Positions 26,172 through 37,955 of a stretch of 64,000 bases of DNA are shown here, piece by piece. The first letter of the stretch is position 1. The number at the start of each line of letters is the position of its first letter. Origin of the DNA: Raphanus sativus (lineage: Eukaryota; Streptophyta; Magnoliopsida; Brassicales; Brassicaceae). The notes beneath the pieces were generated by a model. It did not search any database. It saw nothing but the letters and a program-made list of their open reading frames with translations, and was not told where the DNA came from. Position numbers and translations under genes: made by a program. The stretch is taken from NCBI RefSeq assembly GCF_000801105.2, contig NC_079514.1:30739075-30803074 (forward strand). The letters run 5' to 3'.

Positions 26172-26599
26172 CTAGACTAGACAGACGGACTTTTCAAAAG
26201 TATAAGTGAAAAAATAACTGTATATGATGTAGTAGCGTATTTCAGGTTTGAACTACTCATTGTTAATACCTGCCGGATTTACTTTTCAGGAGGTGAACGT
26301 GATGTCTTGAACCACCCGAAGTTTGTGTAAACTGAGACAACATATATAACCCATCTGCGTTTTCTCGTAGAGTTAAGTTCTCTATTGTGTTCATTTTGGC
26401 CGTGAACTTGCCTGGTAGGCCATGAGCGAACCTGGACAGTATAGCTTGAACTTCATTCTCCTAGAAATGGCCCCATTTCACACTCATTGGGTGATTGCCA
26501 CTAGAACCTATAATACATACAGAAAGTATCTCGTTATTCTCTATATAAATGTATATGAAAGTTTATGGAACGAAATAGTTTTCAGTGCTTTAATTATAT

Positions 26600-28870
26600 T
26601 CTACTTGATTTAGTTGTCCATTTGAGCCAACATCTTGGGATCTCCAATCTCGTTGGTGAGGTTTCCATCAAGCATATTCTTAGTCATAGGCAATAAACTT
26701 ATTCCCTTTGATGATTTTAATACTTGATCTCTTGGTAAACCTTTGGTAAACGAGTCCGCAAGGTTGTCAGTTGAATTGATGTAATTCACAGATATAACAC
26801 TGGTTGAGATCACGACTTGCCATTATATTGAGTATTCAGTGCCTTAACTATAGCCGATTGACTATCACAGTGCATGCGTAGAACTGAGACTGGTTTCTTC
26901 CACATTGGAATATCTTCCAAGAATTTATGAAGACATTATGTTTCTTATGCTGCTTTGTTTAAAGCAATGAACTCAAATTCCATGGTTTATCTGGCTAATA
27001 ATGTTTGTTTGAAAGATTTCCAAGATATCGCTGCACCTCCAAGCGTAAAGATATATCCACTTGTGGATTTCGAGTTATTTGAATCTAATATCCAGTTTGC
27101 ATCATTGTATCCTTCCAAGACTACTGGTTCTTTACCTAGTGAAGTCCATAACTTTTGGTATATCGTATATAATTTAATGCCCTTGTTATGGATTTCCAGT
27201 GTGTATAACTAGACTACTTGTGTAACGACTTAATACGTTGACCGTATGCGCCAGATCGGGTCTTGTATAGTTGGTTAAGTACATCAAACTTCCAATTACC
27301 CGTGCATACTCCACTTATAACACTACCTCACCTGCGTTCTTGGTCAAGTGCAACATAGTGTCGACTGGAGTTTTTGTGGTTCCACTGGAGTAGGTCTTAA
27401 ACCTCTCGAGTATCTTGTCAGTATAATGATCCTCAGATAAAGTTATCCCATCAGGAGTCCTTGTGATCTTATTGCCAAGAATAACATTCGCAAGACCCAT
27501 GTCTTTCATGTCGAACTGACCATTGTGCATGTTCTTGGTTTGTTGGATGATATCTTTGTTGCTGCTGATGGTGAGCATGTTATCTATGTACAAGTACAAC
27601 AGAATATACCTACTAGGAGTACATGTGAAGTAAATGCATTTATCATATTCATTAATGCTGAAACCATTTGACATCATCACATTATAAAATTTTGCATGTC
27701 ATTGTTTCGGAGCTTACTTCAGCCCATACAATGACTTCACGAGCATACAGACTTTGTGCTCTTGACCCCGAACCACGAAACCTTCAGGTTGTTTCATGTA
27801 TATCTCCTTTTCTGAATCTTTGTTTAGAAAGACAGTTTTAACATCCATCTGATGAATTTCCAAGTCTCTTAAGGCTGCAATTGCATTCAGAAGTCTGATT
27901 GAAGTTATTCTCGTCACCGGAGAAAAGTGTCAAAGAAATCTAGACCTTCTTTTTGTGTGAATCTTTGCACCATAAATCTGGGCTTGTGCTTATCAACTGA
28001 GCCATCCGTTTTCAACTTGGTTTTGAATAGCCATCTAGAACCTAGTGCTTTAAAACCTTAGGGTATATCAACTATCTCGTAGGTATGATTCTGCATTATT
28101 GAATCAAATTCACTATTGACGGGTTTTTTTCCAGAAATATGCGTCAGGGATAGACATGACTTCTGCGTAAGATCTCGGCTCATTCTCAGCGAGAAATACC
28201 ATTATGAAATATTCACCAAAAGACTTTTTCTTGTGATCTATCTTGCTTTGTCTAGAATCGTCTTCAACATCTTCCGTTGCAGAAGTTCCAGAAGTACTTG
28301 CCTCAACCGAGGAGGTAGTCGCATCTCTTTCTTCACGAGTGCGTTTAGGATATTGCTTGTCCTTACAAGGAAATATATCTTCAAAGAATGAAGCGTTCCT
28401 TGATTCCATCATATTGACATGGATGTCTAGTATATCTGATTTGATTACCAGAAACAGGTAAGCACTACTGTTGTGTGCATAACCAATCAATACAACATCC
28501 ACAGTTTTTGGTCCAATCATGACCTTTTTAGGAGGTGGCACTGCGACTTTTGCCAAGCACCCCCACACATTGAGATATTTGTACGAATGTACATTACCTT
28601 TACAAAGTTCATACTGCGATTTGTCAGTTACCTTATGAGGTATTTTGTTGAGGATACATTTTGTGGTGAGCAGCGCTTCCCTCATCCCCCACAGATTCTG
28701 GGCTTGGCAAGATTCCTGCAACATTGCATTCATCATTTCTTTCAGAGTTTTGTTCTTTTTTCCGAAACTCCGTTTGATCCTGGTGAATATGGAGTAGTCG
28801 TTTGATGAATAATGCCGTTTAATTGACAAAAGGCATTGAATAATCTTTCCAGTTGATTTTTAACTTTGAG
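26600..28870 (-). mobile_element. Degenerate Ty1/copia retrotransposon pol
   Basis: Minus-strand order is that of copia pol. Integrase C-terminal part and linker come first (28829-28113, GMREALLTTKCILNKIPHK..WGCLAKVAVPPPKK). Reverse transcriptase follows (27917-27714, IHQMDVKTVFLNKDSEKEIYMKQPEGF; 27680-27315, LLYLYIDNMLTISS..QFDMKDMGLANVILG). The RNase H end is at 26813-26610 (INSTDNLADSFTKGLPRD). The catalytic YxDD box reads YIDN and several frame breaks separate the pieces, so it is inactive. Gag, protease and the integrase core are missing; the 5' part is cut off near 28870. Confidence 0.85.
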
Positions 28871-29214
28871 TTTATATACTTTGTAAATCAATTGTATTTT
28901 ATAAATTAATTTTAATTATATTGCAATTTCTATATATAATTTTTATGTTTTTTAATTTGTATTTTTAAAAAAAATTTAATAAGGTAAATGATAACATACA
29001 AAAAATGCTATTAAAAAGTATTTAACAACAAGCAGAAAACACTATGGTATATTATAATAAGATAGCAGCAAGAAAAACCGCTATTTAAAGTGTTTGAGCT
29101 ACTATAATGGGCAATGATATAGAGCTTGTTAAAACATTATGATATCTATAAATAGCGGTTTTCAGCCGCTAAAAAAAATCATTTTTTCTTATGGTGAATA
29201 AAAGTATCAAATGA
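28871..29214. other. AT-rich spacer beside the foldback element
   Basis: Contains two inverted agcggtttt-type motifs near 29075 and 29155. No gene seen. Confidence 0.4.
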
Positions 29215-29985
29215 AATAAAAAATAGCTAGAAAAAAAAAGAATAACACCAATTTTAACGACGGTAATGCCACCAGCTAAATCCTAAATCCTATTTTAGAT
29301 TTTAAACCATATACCCTAAATCTAAATCCTATATCATAAACCCAAATCCTAGATCATAAACATAAATCCTAAGCCTTAAACCCAAACCGTATACCTTAAA
29401 CCCAAAATCTATACCATAATCCCAAATCTTATACACTAAACTCAAATCCTATACCCTATACCTAAATCCTAGACCCTAAACCCAAATCATATAATTTAAA
29501 TCCAAATCATAAACCCAAATCTTATACGTTAAACCCAAATCGTAGACTATAAACCCAAACTGTAAACCCTAAGATTTGAGATTAGGAAATTAATTGTCTG
29601 AGTTTAAGATCTAAGATTTGAGTTTAGAGTATACGGGGTTAAAGATCTAAGATCTGGATTTAATGTATATGATTTGGGTTTAGTGCTTACGATTTAGGTT
29701 TATGGTTAAAATTTGAGTTTAGGATATAGGATTTGGAATTATGATATAAATTTTGGTTTAAGATATACATTTTGAGTTTATGGTTTTGGATCTGGATTTA
29801 GGATTTCAGATTTAGGGTATAGAAATTGAGTTTAGGATATACGATTTGAGTTTAGGGTATATGATTTGAGTTTAAAGTTTAGAGTATAGATTTAAAATTT
29901 AGAATTTAAGATTTGACTGGCAGTATTATTGTCATTAAAAAGTTATATTATTCTTTTTTAGCTATTTTTATTTTTGTTAAATATT
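29215..29985. mobile_element. Foldback element with degenerate telomere-like arms
   Basis: The outer parts are inverted copies: aaaaatagctag..aagaataac..aacgacggtaatgcc near 29220-29275 pairs with the 29910-29985 stretch (ggcagtattattgtc..attctttttt..agctattttta). Between them, the left arm consists of about 20 variants of aaaccCaaatcctata and the right arm of the reverse type ggatttgggttta. The arms meet near 29570. The arms look derived from AAACCCTAA-like repeats. No ORF or clear target duplication. Confidence 0.6.
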
Positions 29986-30124
29986 TTTATTTAATAATTT
30001 ATTTGGCAATTTAATTGGTTTTAGAGGAAGAATTGAATTTAAATGTTCATTCTTAGGGTTAACCTAAGTTTTGTCCCGTTTATTTGCTCAAGCAGATTCT
30101 TAACTGTATGACACCGACAATTTT

Positions 30125-31021
30125 TTTTTTTTGTCGACGTTTCATTGACTTGCCCAATGCGCAAAGTTACATGGATTAGGCTTTAAGAAAATACGAGGCC
30201 CAAAAAAAGATACAACATAAATAATATGAAATTAAGCCCAGTTTTAGGTCGGCAAAGTCTGTCTGCATCATCACCACGTGCCCTAATTCAAGCTGCTTTA
30301 CACATGATTCGCCACGTGTCTCTCATGCAATTACAACTTTTCTGGTCACCGTGGGAGCTTCTCCGCCGTATGCTCTGCCGCATGGTTGGATCCTCGAAGC
30401 CCAAGTTCCATACTTCACTCTCCTGCGCGCCTCTATCTTCAATCTCTTCCTTGGATGTGATGATCTCCAAATAGTTTCAGAAGATTTGAGAACAGTCGTT
30501 GTCAAAACACTTGAAACACAATCAAGCTTTGACTCTTCTTGAACTGATTCAAACCAAAGAAACTAATATGCAAAACTCTAATATTCTATTCCTTCCGAAT
30601 ACTCTGCCCAGAATAACTTTAATGGCAAAGATTGACTTCATCTGGAAATAGAAATTGAGCATAACCAAAAGAACAGAAGATGATCAAAAGAGACAGCCGG
30701 TATTGTAGTTTAAGAGGAGAGTCAAAGGAAAAGATTAAACTTTATTAAAATTCAAACCAAAATCGAAAAAAGTAATGATAGAACTTGAAGAACAGATTCG
30801 ATTTGAGTTTGAAAGCAACACAAAATCGCCAAAGCGAAAGAGTAAAATCGCCAAGCGAAGCTAGAGGATCGCCAAAGCGAAACAAAAAAATCGATCCATC
30901 GGATCGAATATATTACAAAACAAAATCTCTCTCTTTCTCTCTATTCCTTGTGAAAGATGTAATTTTGTTAACAAGGACGATAGAGAGAATTTTCTCTCTA
31001 CTTTAGAGGAGAGAGACCACT
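30125..31021 (-). mobile_element. Sadhu-like non-autonomous retroposon (897 bp)
   Basis: The 12-bp duplication accgacaatttt flanks it exactly (30113-30124 and 31022-31033). The plus strand starts with a T run, the poly(A) tail of a minus-strand element, preceded in its own direction by a block like gtcgac-A(n). No long ORF exists. The length and a shared block (gcatg..agacacgtg..agctgct) link it to the element at 60992. Both match the roughly 0.9-kb Sadhu retroposons known from Brassicaceae; this name is by recognition only. It sits just upstream of the BSMT-like gene in opposite orientation. Confidence 0.75.
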
Positions 31022-31228
31022 ACCGACAATTTTATTTAGATTCATAATTGTATGAGACCCACAAATTTATTTTTAAAAAATAAACATGGAAATAGCTTGC
31101 TTGCACCACACATATCTGTGGGTCCTGATATTACAATTCCAACCACTCAACATCTTGGAAAACAAAAATCTAATCATTATCCGTCCTCTTCCTCAAGGTG
31201 TCACTTTGCATCCTATCCCTCTTAGTGC

Positions 31229-31240
31229 TTATATATCTAT
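31229..31240 (+). promoter_or_regulatory. Candidate TATA box of the BSMT-like gene
   Basis: The sequence ttatatatctat lies about 75 bp upstream of the start codon at 31310. The space between this gene and the Sadhu-like retroposon ending at 31021 is only about 290 bp, so the retroposon forms the distal promoter. No other clear element was recognised between 31034 and 31309. Confidence 0.4.
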
Positions 31241-31309
31241 AACCCCGGGGTCAACTTTCCTGATTCATCTTAATAAATCAACTTGTGTATATACATTGGG
31301 AACTTTATC

Positions 31310-34300
31310 ATGAGTGTTATTAGCATGAAGGGTGGGGATGGAAAACACAGCTATGCAAATAATTCCGAGATGCAGGTAAGTACTTCTCTATAGTTGGTAC
31401 TATGAATCTGGTTTTGATGCATATGAAATTGCTTTTGGCAAACATCTATTCTATATATAGCAAATCAATACTACTATTAGATGATTTAATAGTAAGTTTC
31501 CGATAACACGTGCATTTTGTTTCTCTCTTTTAGGCATTATAGGATATTCTAAGAATAGACGCAAATAGAATATCTGGATTTTAAAAAGTCTTAGTGATCA
31601 GATACATTTTGTTTGAATAAACAATTATTTCATCTGATTCGATTCCTAAATCCAGTGTTCCGGATATCCGGAAATTTTTAAATTTTTGCCCAGATATCCG
31701 ATTCGATCCGTAAAAATAAATAAAAATTTGAAATGAAATAAAAAATTCCAAAATAATATAAAATAATGATATTTTACTACAAAAACAAAATCTTATTTAA
31801 TTTTAATAATTATAATAAATAATATAATAAATTTAGTAAATAAAATATTATAAAATTTATCTACAATATAAGTTTTATATAACTGATATAAATAATTTTT
31901 AAATATATGTAAACATATGCATATAATGGATCAGATCAGATATTCATTCCTAAAAATATTAGTATTTGTGATTTGCTTCATTTTTTACGGAGATTACATA
32001 TTATTATTTACTTTGCTTCATAGAGTTACGAATATCTGGATTTTTCAGTTCGAATTGAACCGGATAACGAATTGAATCAAAGTTTACGGATATTATGCAT
32101 GCTCTAGGCTATTTTGGTTGGTTCAAAGCTTTTTTACGTTGATATGATTAACTTGACTTTTCAACTTTTCAACTTCTTATAGAAAAGTATCAATTCTCGT
32201 GCGAAACTGGCTGTGATCGAAAATGTAAAGGAAGCGATAGTGAAATTGGCTTTTCCAGGGTATATCAAAGTGGCCGACTTGGGATGTTCTTCAGGAGAAA
32301 ACACGTTCTTGGCCATGTCCGAAATCGTCAACAAGATCATAGAATCATACCAACAGAAAGGACAGAACCCACCAGAGATAGAGTGTTGTCTGAACGATCT
32401 TCCAGACAACGACTTCAACACTACCTTTAAATGTCTCCCTTCCTTTCACAAGAAGCTGAAGATGGATGTCAAGGAGAAGTGCTTCGTCTCGGGAGTCCCA
32501 GGCTCATTCTACTCGAGACTTTTCCCAAGCAAGTCTCTCCATTTTGTACATTCATCTTTTACTCTCCATTGGCTTTCTAAGGTTCCTGATGGGCTTGAGG
32601 AAAACAAGACGAACGTGTATCTTAGAAGTCCATGCCCTCCGAATGTGTATAAGAGTTATTTGACTCAGTTCAAGAATGATTTCTTATCGTTTCTAAGGAT
32701 GCGTGCGGAGGAGATAATACCTAGTGGACGTATGGCTCTCACTTTAGTGGGCAGGAAAGCTTTGGACCCTTTATCAAAAGATTGTTTCCAGAATTGGACG
32801 TTGATATCTCATTCCCTCCTCGACTTGGTCAATGAGGTATTTGTCATAATGACTCTTTTTTTCCAGTCAACTGTCTACCCTTTTTAGGGGTGTCAATTCG
32901 AGCTGGTCCTGCCCGAAAATATTTTGAGTTTAGAATTCAAAACCCGACCCGGTGTTATAAGGCAATAGAGTTTTTCGGGTTTTTTCTAGGTTTTTCAAAA
33001 AATAATTTATCATTGTTATTACATATGAATTTTCAAAAAAGAAAATCAGTTTCAACTTTTTGTTTTAAAATGTAAAGTGATTTTAAATTTTTCTTCTTTA
33101 TCAAAATATTTTACTTTCTTGTATGGTTTAAAAACATATTATAAATTAAGCAAATTTAATAAGATTTAAATAATCAAATATAAATTTAAACTAAACATAT
33201 AAGAGATAAAAAATTATGACAAACATGATCAAACGTTTCAGACTTTGTATGTTAAAAAACTGTGTTATAAAATATTTTTTTTCTTTTCTTTGAACATATT
33301 TTTAAGTTGCATTTGCAAAATTATGATATTTGTAATGATCCAACAATAAGGTGCATTAACAGCTTTTATATTTTTATTAGACTATGTGTTAAAAATATTA
33401 AAATAATATGTTAATACGAATAAAGAATTTGATTGCAAGAATGATAATATTTTAAGTAAAATACAAAGTTTCAGTTTTTCGGGCCAGTTCTAACCCAATC
33501 AGACTTAAGCCCAAAATATCCAAAGCCCAAATGGGCTTACCCCGAAAAGCCCAAGATTTTTGGACTTATAAAACTAAGCTCAAACCCCGATAAATTTTAG
33601 GGACAGACGGATTCGGACTGCGGGCTTGGCCCTAATTGACATGTCTACCCTTTTTTATTGGGATTTTAAGACATATTTTGGGAGTCCTATTCCAAATAAA
33701 AAAATTAAGGATTACAAATTGTACAAAATATAGCAAAAAAGTCCATGACAAACTATAAATTACTCAATATCTCAAAAATATATCCAAAAACAAGCATTAT
33801 ATCCTAAACTCCAAAAAAATAAAAAAGAATGAAATAAACAAAAATATGTAACACATAAAATATCTAATATATAATTTTTATTATTATTGCGATATACAAC
33901 CTCATGAATCGAACATAAACAATATCCAAAAGTCGGAGAATACAAGGCCTAGGTTCACAAATATGGTTATTTTACTAGATCAATACTTGAATAACTAAAT
34001 GATAACTCTCACCTTGTGCATAATAATAATATGTGTATATATATATACCTAACAAATTTTAATTTTAATATTTATTTTAATTTTATCAGATTTAAAATTA
34101 TTTAATTATACATATTTTACATTAATATTATAAATTAACAATTTCAATCGTCTTTTGTCATTCACATGGATGCCGAGCTACCAGTTTGGTGTACAGAGTC
34201 AATATGAGTCTGTATGTTTGATGACAAAAAAAAAAAATTGTTCATCAATGTATTGATTAAGTTTTTTATTTATGGGATGTAGGTTTTGGATTAAAATCTT

Positions 34301-35961
34301 CTTTGTTGTAATAGTCAAATTAGAAAATTTGGATTTGCAACCAAAAACTTATTGTAATTGTGGGTTGAAAATAACTCCAATGACATTGTAATCATTATAT
34401 ATAGTCATTACTCATAATACATCAACAAAATAACAAAAACAAACAAACATCATACATTATCAATAATTTAGATTTTTAAAACCACAGGAAAAAAATAAAT
34501 CGCAAAACATTAATTTTGTATTCTCTAATACTTAAAATTATATTATGTTCAATCATGACATTATTTTTAATTCTTTGTATTTAATATTTTTTAAATGTAT
34601 TATTTTGATAATATTTGTGATTTTATGGATTAAAATAATCTGATGTTTGTAATGTATAAATATTAATTTATTTTAGCTAGGAATATAACTATTTAATGTT
34701 CAATACTTATGCTAAATAATTTATATAATATTAATATATATTTCATTGATGCTAGGAATATATTAATATATGTTCAATACTAAATATATTATATATATTT
34801 CATTTTATGCTTTAATTTTAATCTTAAATTTAATATAGTAATAATCTGTATTTAGATTAATATTTCCGATAAGAGTTAGAGAACCTGACTATAATATTTG
34901 CTATTAAATTCATATTTAATATAATTGGTTAATGTATTATTTATTAATTATCTTGAATATATTAAAATAAATTTTTAAATAACAATTAATTGGACTAACT
35001 AATGATCTATTTTAAACTTATGGAGAAGATGACAAACAAGTAAATTCATTTCTCAAATAATAGTATAGATCAAAGGTATTACTTATTTTAGGTTTTATTT
35101 TTGGGCTTTAAGTATTTTAGATCTGACTTGGTGTAATAGTTTTCAGTACATTTTCAGTAGATGTTGGAAATAATTTTGTGTATTACATTATATTTTATTT
35201 GTATTTCATGATTTTTTCGCTTTTGGAGTATCATATATTATTTTTTGGATATATTTTGTTTTTGTGTATTTTTGGTACTTATTTTTTTGGGTTATTTGAA
35301 TATAGATATATATATATATATATATAACATTTTGAGTCAAATATTAAATTTGATAGTTCGGATTGTTTAAAATAATTGTTAGTTCATAGATACGATATTA
35401 CTTAGGTAGGAGAAAACAAATTGTTGAGGTTGAAATGGCCTATTCTCTCCTTTGATTCTAGATTAACATTATTTTTTTTCAAATCAGAGTTTTTGTGCGA
35501 ATCAACCTGTTGTATGATTAAACTGTATCCGCTCTGATGTGAGTTGTAAATGATTTGGGTTAACGTTTTGCGTGCAGGGTATAGTGAAGGAATCTGACGT
35601 GGAATCTTTCAACTTGCCGTTTTACAATCCTGACGAAAATGAGGTGAAAGAAGTTATTGAAAACGAGGGTTCTTTCAAGATCAACAATTTTGAGACTATA
35701 TTTGGCCTTCTCTTTTCATGCAAAACTGGTCGTACTGAAGTGAAAGATGATGATAATGTGGACCAATCATGTGTACTTGACGTCGTTCGAAAGAGAGCAA
35801 AACTCATAAGATCTATTAGTGAACCGATGCTTGCTGCTCATTTTGGAAGCGCCGCAATGGATCGTCTGTTCGACAAGTATACATACCATTTAGGCCAACA
35901 CTACGATTCTCTGCGCAACAAACCAACAATTAATTTCTTTGTTTCGTTGATCAGGAAGTAA
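31310..35961 (+). CDS. SABATH methyltransferase, BSMT1-like (salicylate/benzoate carboxyl methyltransferase)
   Basis: SAM-dependent enzyme that methylates the carboxyl group of small acids; the closest remembered relative is Arabidopsis BSMT1, which makes methyl salicylate and methyl benzoate in the cytosol. Three exons: 31310-31375, 32183-32836 and 35578-35961, all with GT-AG borders and phase 0, giving 367 residues, the usual SABATH length. Exon 1 carries the N-terminal MKGGDGKHSYANNSEMQ, with the conserved Gln that contacts substrate carboxyl in SAMT structures. Exon 2 has the SAM loop VADLGCSSGENTF, the acidic motif LNDLPDNDFNTTF, the GSFYSRLFP motif and HSSFTLHWLSKVP. A His before the Trp is typical of BSMT, where SAMT has Met. 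Exon 3 ends SEPMLAAHFG...FFVSLIRK. No stop or frameshift is seen, so the gene looks functional. Intron 1 (807 bp) and intron 2 (2741 bp) are enlarged by transposons. The exact substrate cannot be told from sequence. Confidence 0.9.
31653..32107. mobile_element. hAT-like remnant in intron 1 of the BSMT-like gene
   Basis: The left edge has cggatatccg and ccagatatccgattcgatccg. The right edge has tacgaatatctgga, gaaccggataacg and acggatatt in inverted arrangement. This layout matches the common non-autonomous hAT-type repeats rich in CGGATATCCG/CGGTTCGG. The interior is pure AT-rich DNA without an ORF. A convincing 8-bp target duplication was not found, so the borders are approximate. Confidence 0.4.
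32885..33646. mobile_element. Non-autonomous hAT element in intron 2 of the BSMT-like gene
   Basis: The left terminus TAGGGGTGTCAATTCG and the right terminus (reverse complement AGACATGTCAATTAGG) are imperfect inverted repeats sharing TGTCAATT. Both flanks carry the exact 8-bp duplication accctttt (32877-32884 and 33647-33654), the hAT hallmark. Subterminal GGCCC/GGGCT-rich tracts (cgggccagttc, cgggcttggccc) fit this family. The 762-bp element has no coding capacity and sits just behind the 5' splice site of intron 2. Confidence 0.8.
33655..35577 (+). other. Remainder of intron 2 of the BSMT-like gene
   Basis: AT-rich intron DNA behind the hAT element, holding the LINE tail at 34141 and an (AT)n tract at 35306. 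The acceptor is gcgtgcag|GG at 35577/35578. Confidence 0.6.
34141..34232 (+). mobile_element. LINE 3'-end fragment in intron 2 of the BSMT-like gene
   Basis: The short reading HMDAELPVWCTESI followed by a stop, then tgatgac and an A12 run, is nearly the same 3' terminus as the LINE at 8615-9075 (HMDAELPVCFTESI). The fragment is thus a heavily 5'-truncated insertion of the same LINE family, in the sense orientation of the host gene. Target duplications were not clearly visible. Confidence 0.65.
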
Positions 35962-36554
35962 CACCCCTCCGAGTTGATGCTTCTAATAAAAAATTCATCT
36001 ATTTTATATTGAACGTTATTTTAAACTTTAAATTTGGTTTTATTACAAATGTAGTTCCATATATTTAATATTGGTTTGACATTATTTCTTCAAATTTTCT
36101 TTATTATTGTATTTCATTATTTAATGAAATAAAACTAAAATCTGTTTAAGTTGATGATAAAAATAATAAATAAAATAAAACTAAATAATGGATTAATTAA
36201 AAATAGAATATTTAATAATATTTAATTTTACGGTACTTAACTTAAAGGAATTACAAGTATATGTTTCTGTTTTAATATTAATACTATAAATCCTAAAATT
36301 TAATCATCCAATCTAGTCATAGTGGTAAAACTCAACATAAATTTTAAGAAATAATAATATACCCAAATATATGAAACATTTTTTGTATAAATAAGGCTCT
36401 TAAGAGAAACTCCAATGAAAATATCTGGAAGGGTATCTAAGACTTAAAAGCAATAAAAACATATGAAAAAAATAAAATTCTACACGAAATACATGAACCG
36501 ATCTTTAAAACAGATACTCTCAAAACCTAGTGAGAACCATTGTCAAAGACATAT
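35962..36554. other. 3' flank of the BSMT-like gene
   Basis: AT-rich; an aataaaa signal lies about 25 bp after the stop codon. No other feature seen. Confidence 0.4.
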
Positions 36555-36568
36555 ATCGTATTTTAGTT

Positions 36569-37941
36569 TTTTTTTTTTGGTAAAATGTTAAGTTATTATA
36601 CCAAAGCTTTTCAGTTTTTTACAGAAAGTACAGAGCAAACTAGTAGCAGAAGTACAAAAAATAAACTAAACAGAGAGCTCTAAGCATCGAAATAACAAAA
36701 TGAAGCAATGGAAAAGCTGACTTAAGACGATACTTTATCTTTAGCGCGAAGGACCAGGGGGCGAGTCTATAACAGAGAGAGCTTTCGGTCGCCGCGAGCT
36801 ACCGGAGAGAAAGGCGCCCTCAAACCTTGAAACACACGGCTCCTGCAGCTTCCGGAAAACTCAAACGCCATCAACTGCCCAAAGAATCACAACCCGAACT
36901 TGCTAGTTAACCCAAGAAACACCTATCCGGCAGCACGAAGAAGATCTCGCAACCGACGACGCCGTCGTTCGGAGAAGGGTGCTGAAGATTGCTGCCTCCA
37001 ACTCACCAACCCGTGACCGTGTACACCCGTTGAACCCAAAGCTCATATAGAGCAGTGAGACCGGCCCAAAACACCTCTTCCAGAGAAACGCCACCAAGCA
37101 CACTAGAAAGCCGGAGCCAAGCTAAAGCATATTCATTGCCTACTAACCCAAACAACTCCATAGCTAACCCGAAACCAAGAACCCGAGAGGATGGAAAGCT
37201 AACGGCCGTCACCGCCAAGCCCCCACATCTTTATTAGGTGAGGTGAGAGAAGCCTGAGGGCCACACCACCGGACCTGCACACAAACAGAGCCAAGAACAA
37301 ACGCAACACCCCGGATCCAAAGATCGGAGCAAGAGAATGCTCTAACCAAACGCGCGACCACCAGAGAGACCAGAGACCAAGCTTACCGACCATAGCTCCG
37401 GACTAACTCCCACGCGCCGTTATCAGAAGGACACCCAATAACCCGAGAGTGAACAGAAACAAGAAACTTGCCACAAAGCTACTCGTCAGAGCCAACCACG
37501 AACCCAATCCCGGCGGAACACCGAGAAAATCGCCGCAGAGAAGACCCAACCGGCGTCACACACGCTACTACTCACCCGAGAACACGCACCAAACAACACA
37601 AAACTGCCGGAACTCCAACCACGAAACCGAAGGTCTAAACCATTGGTGAGACACACGCCATCCTCACGCGCCTATACTCGCCGCCGGAAACCCTAGATCT
37701 GAAAATTGGATTTCTGGATCTGAGTTGATGCAGAGCTCCCCCTGCCGCAGAGAAGAGAACACGAAGGAGAAGAACAGATGAACCACAACAGATGAGAGAA
37801 GAGGAGAAAGAGGGGATCCGGCGACCGCGAATGGCGGAGCGGCCGCCGGAAAAGCAAGAAAGCTCAGGCGAAGGTTGGAGAAGAGAGAGGGGAGAGAGAG
37901 GGGGGGGGAAAGAGAACCAGAAATATGTTGAAGATGGCCTA
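36569..37941 (-). mobile_element. GC-rich non-autonomous retroposon (1.37 kb)
   Basis: The 14-bp duplication atcgtattttagtt occurs on both sides (36555-36568 and 37942-37955). The plus strand begins with a T run, so the element lies on the minus strand and ends ..cattttacc-A(n). Its 5' part is CT-rich (cccccctctctctc type). It is clearly richer in GC than its surroundings. It has only short ORFs with no recognisable domain. This is a complete-looking poly(A) retroposon of uncertain family, possibly a non-autonomous LINE partner. Confidence 0.75.
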
Positions 37942-37955
37942 ATCGTATTTTAGTT

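Noticed and set aside
28116..28805. Plus-strand ORFs of 72-110 codons
   Set aside because: Antisense shadows of the copia pol fragment.
29275..29910. CRISPR-like or satellite array
   Set aside because: Repeat units vary in length and sequence, have no spacers, and switch to reverse complement in the middle; it is a eukaryotic foldback repeat.
36903..37649. Several 60-71 codon ORFs on both strands
   Set aside because: They lie inside the GC-rich retroposon, overlap each other and show no domain; high GC makes long frames by chance.
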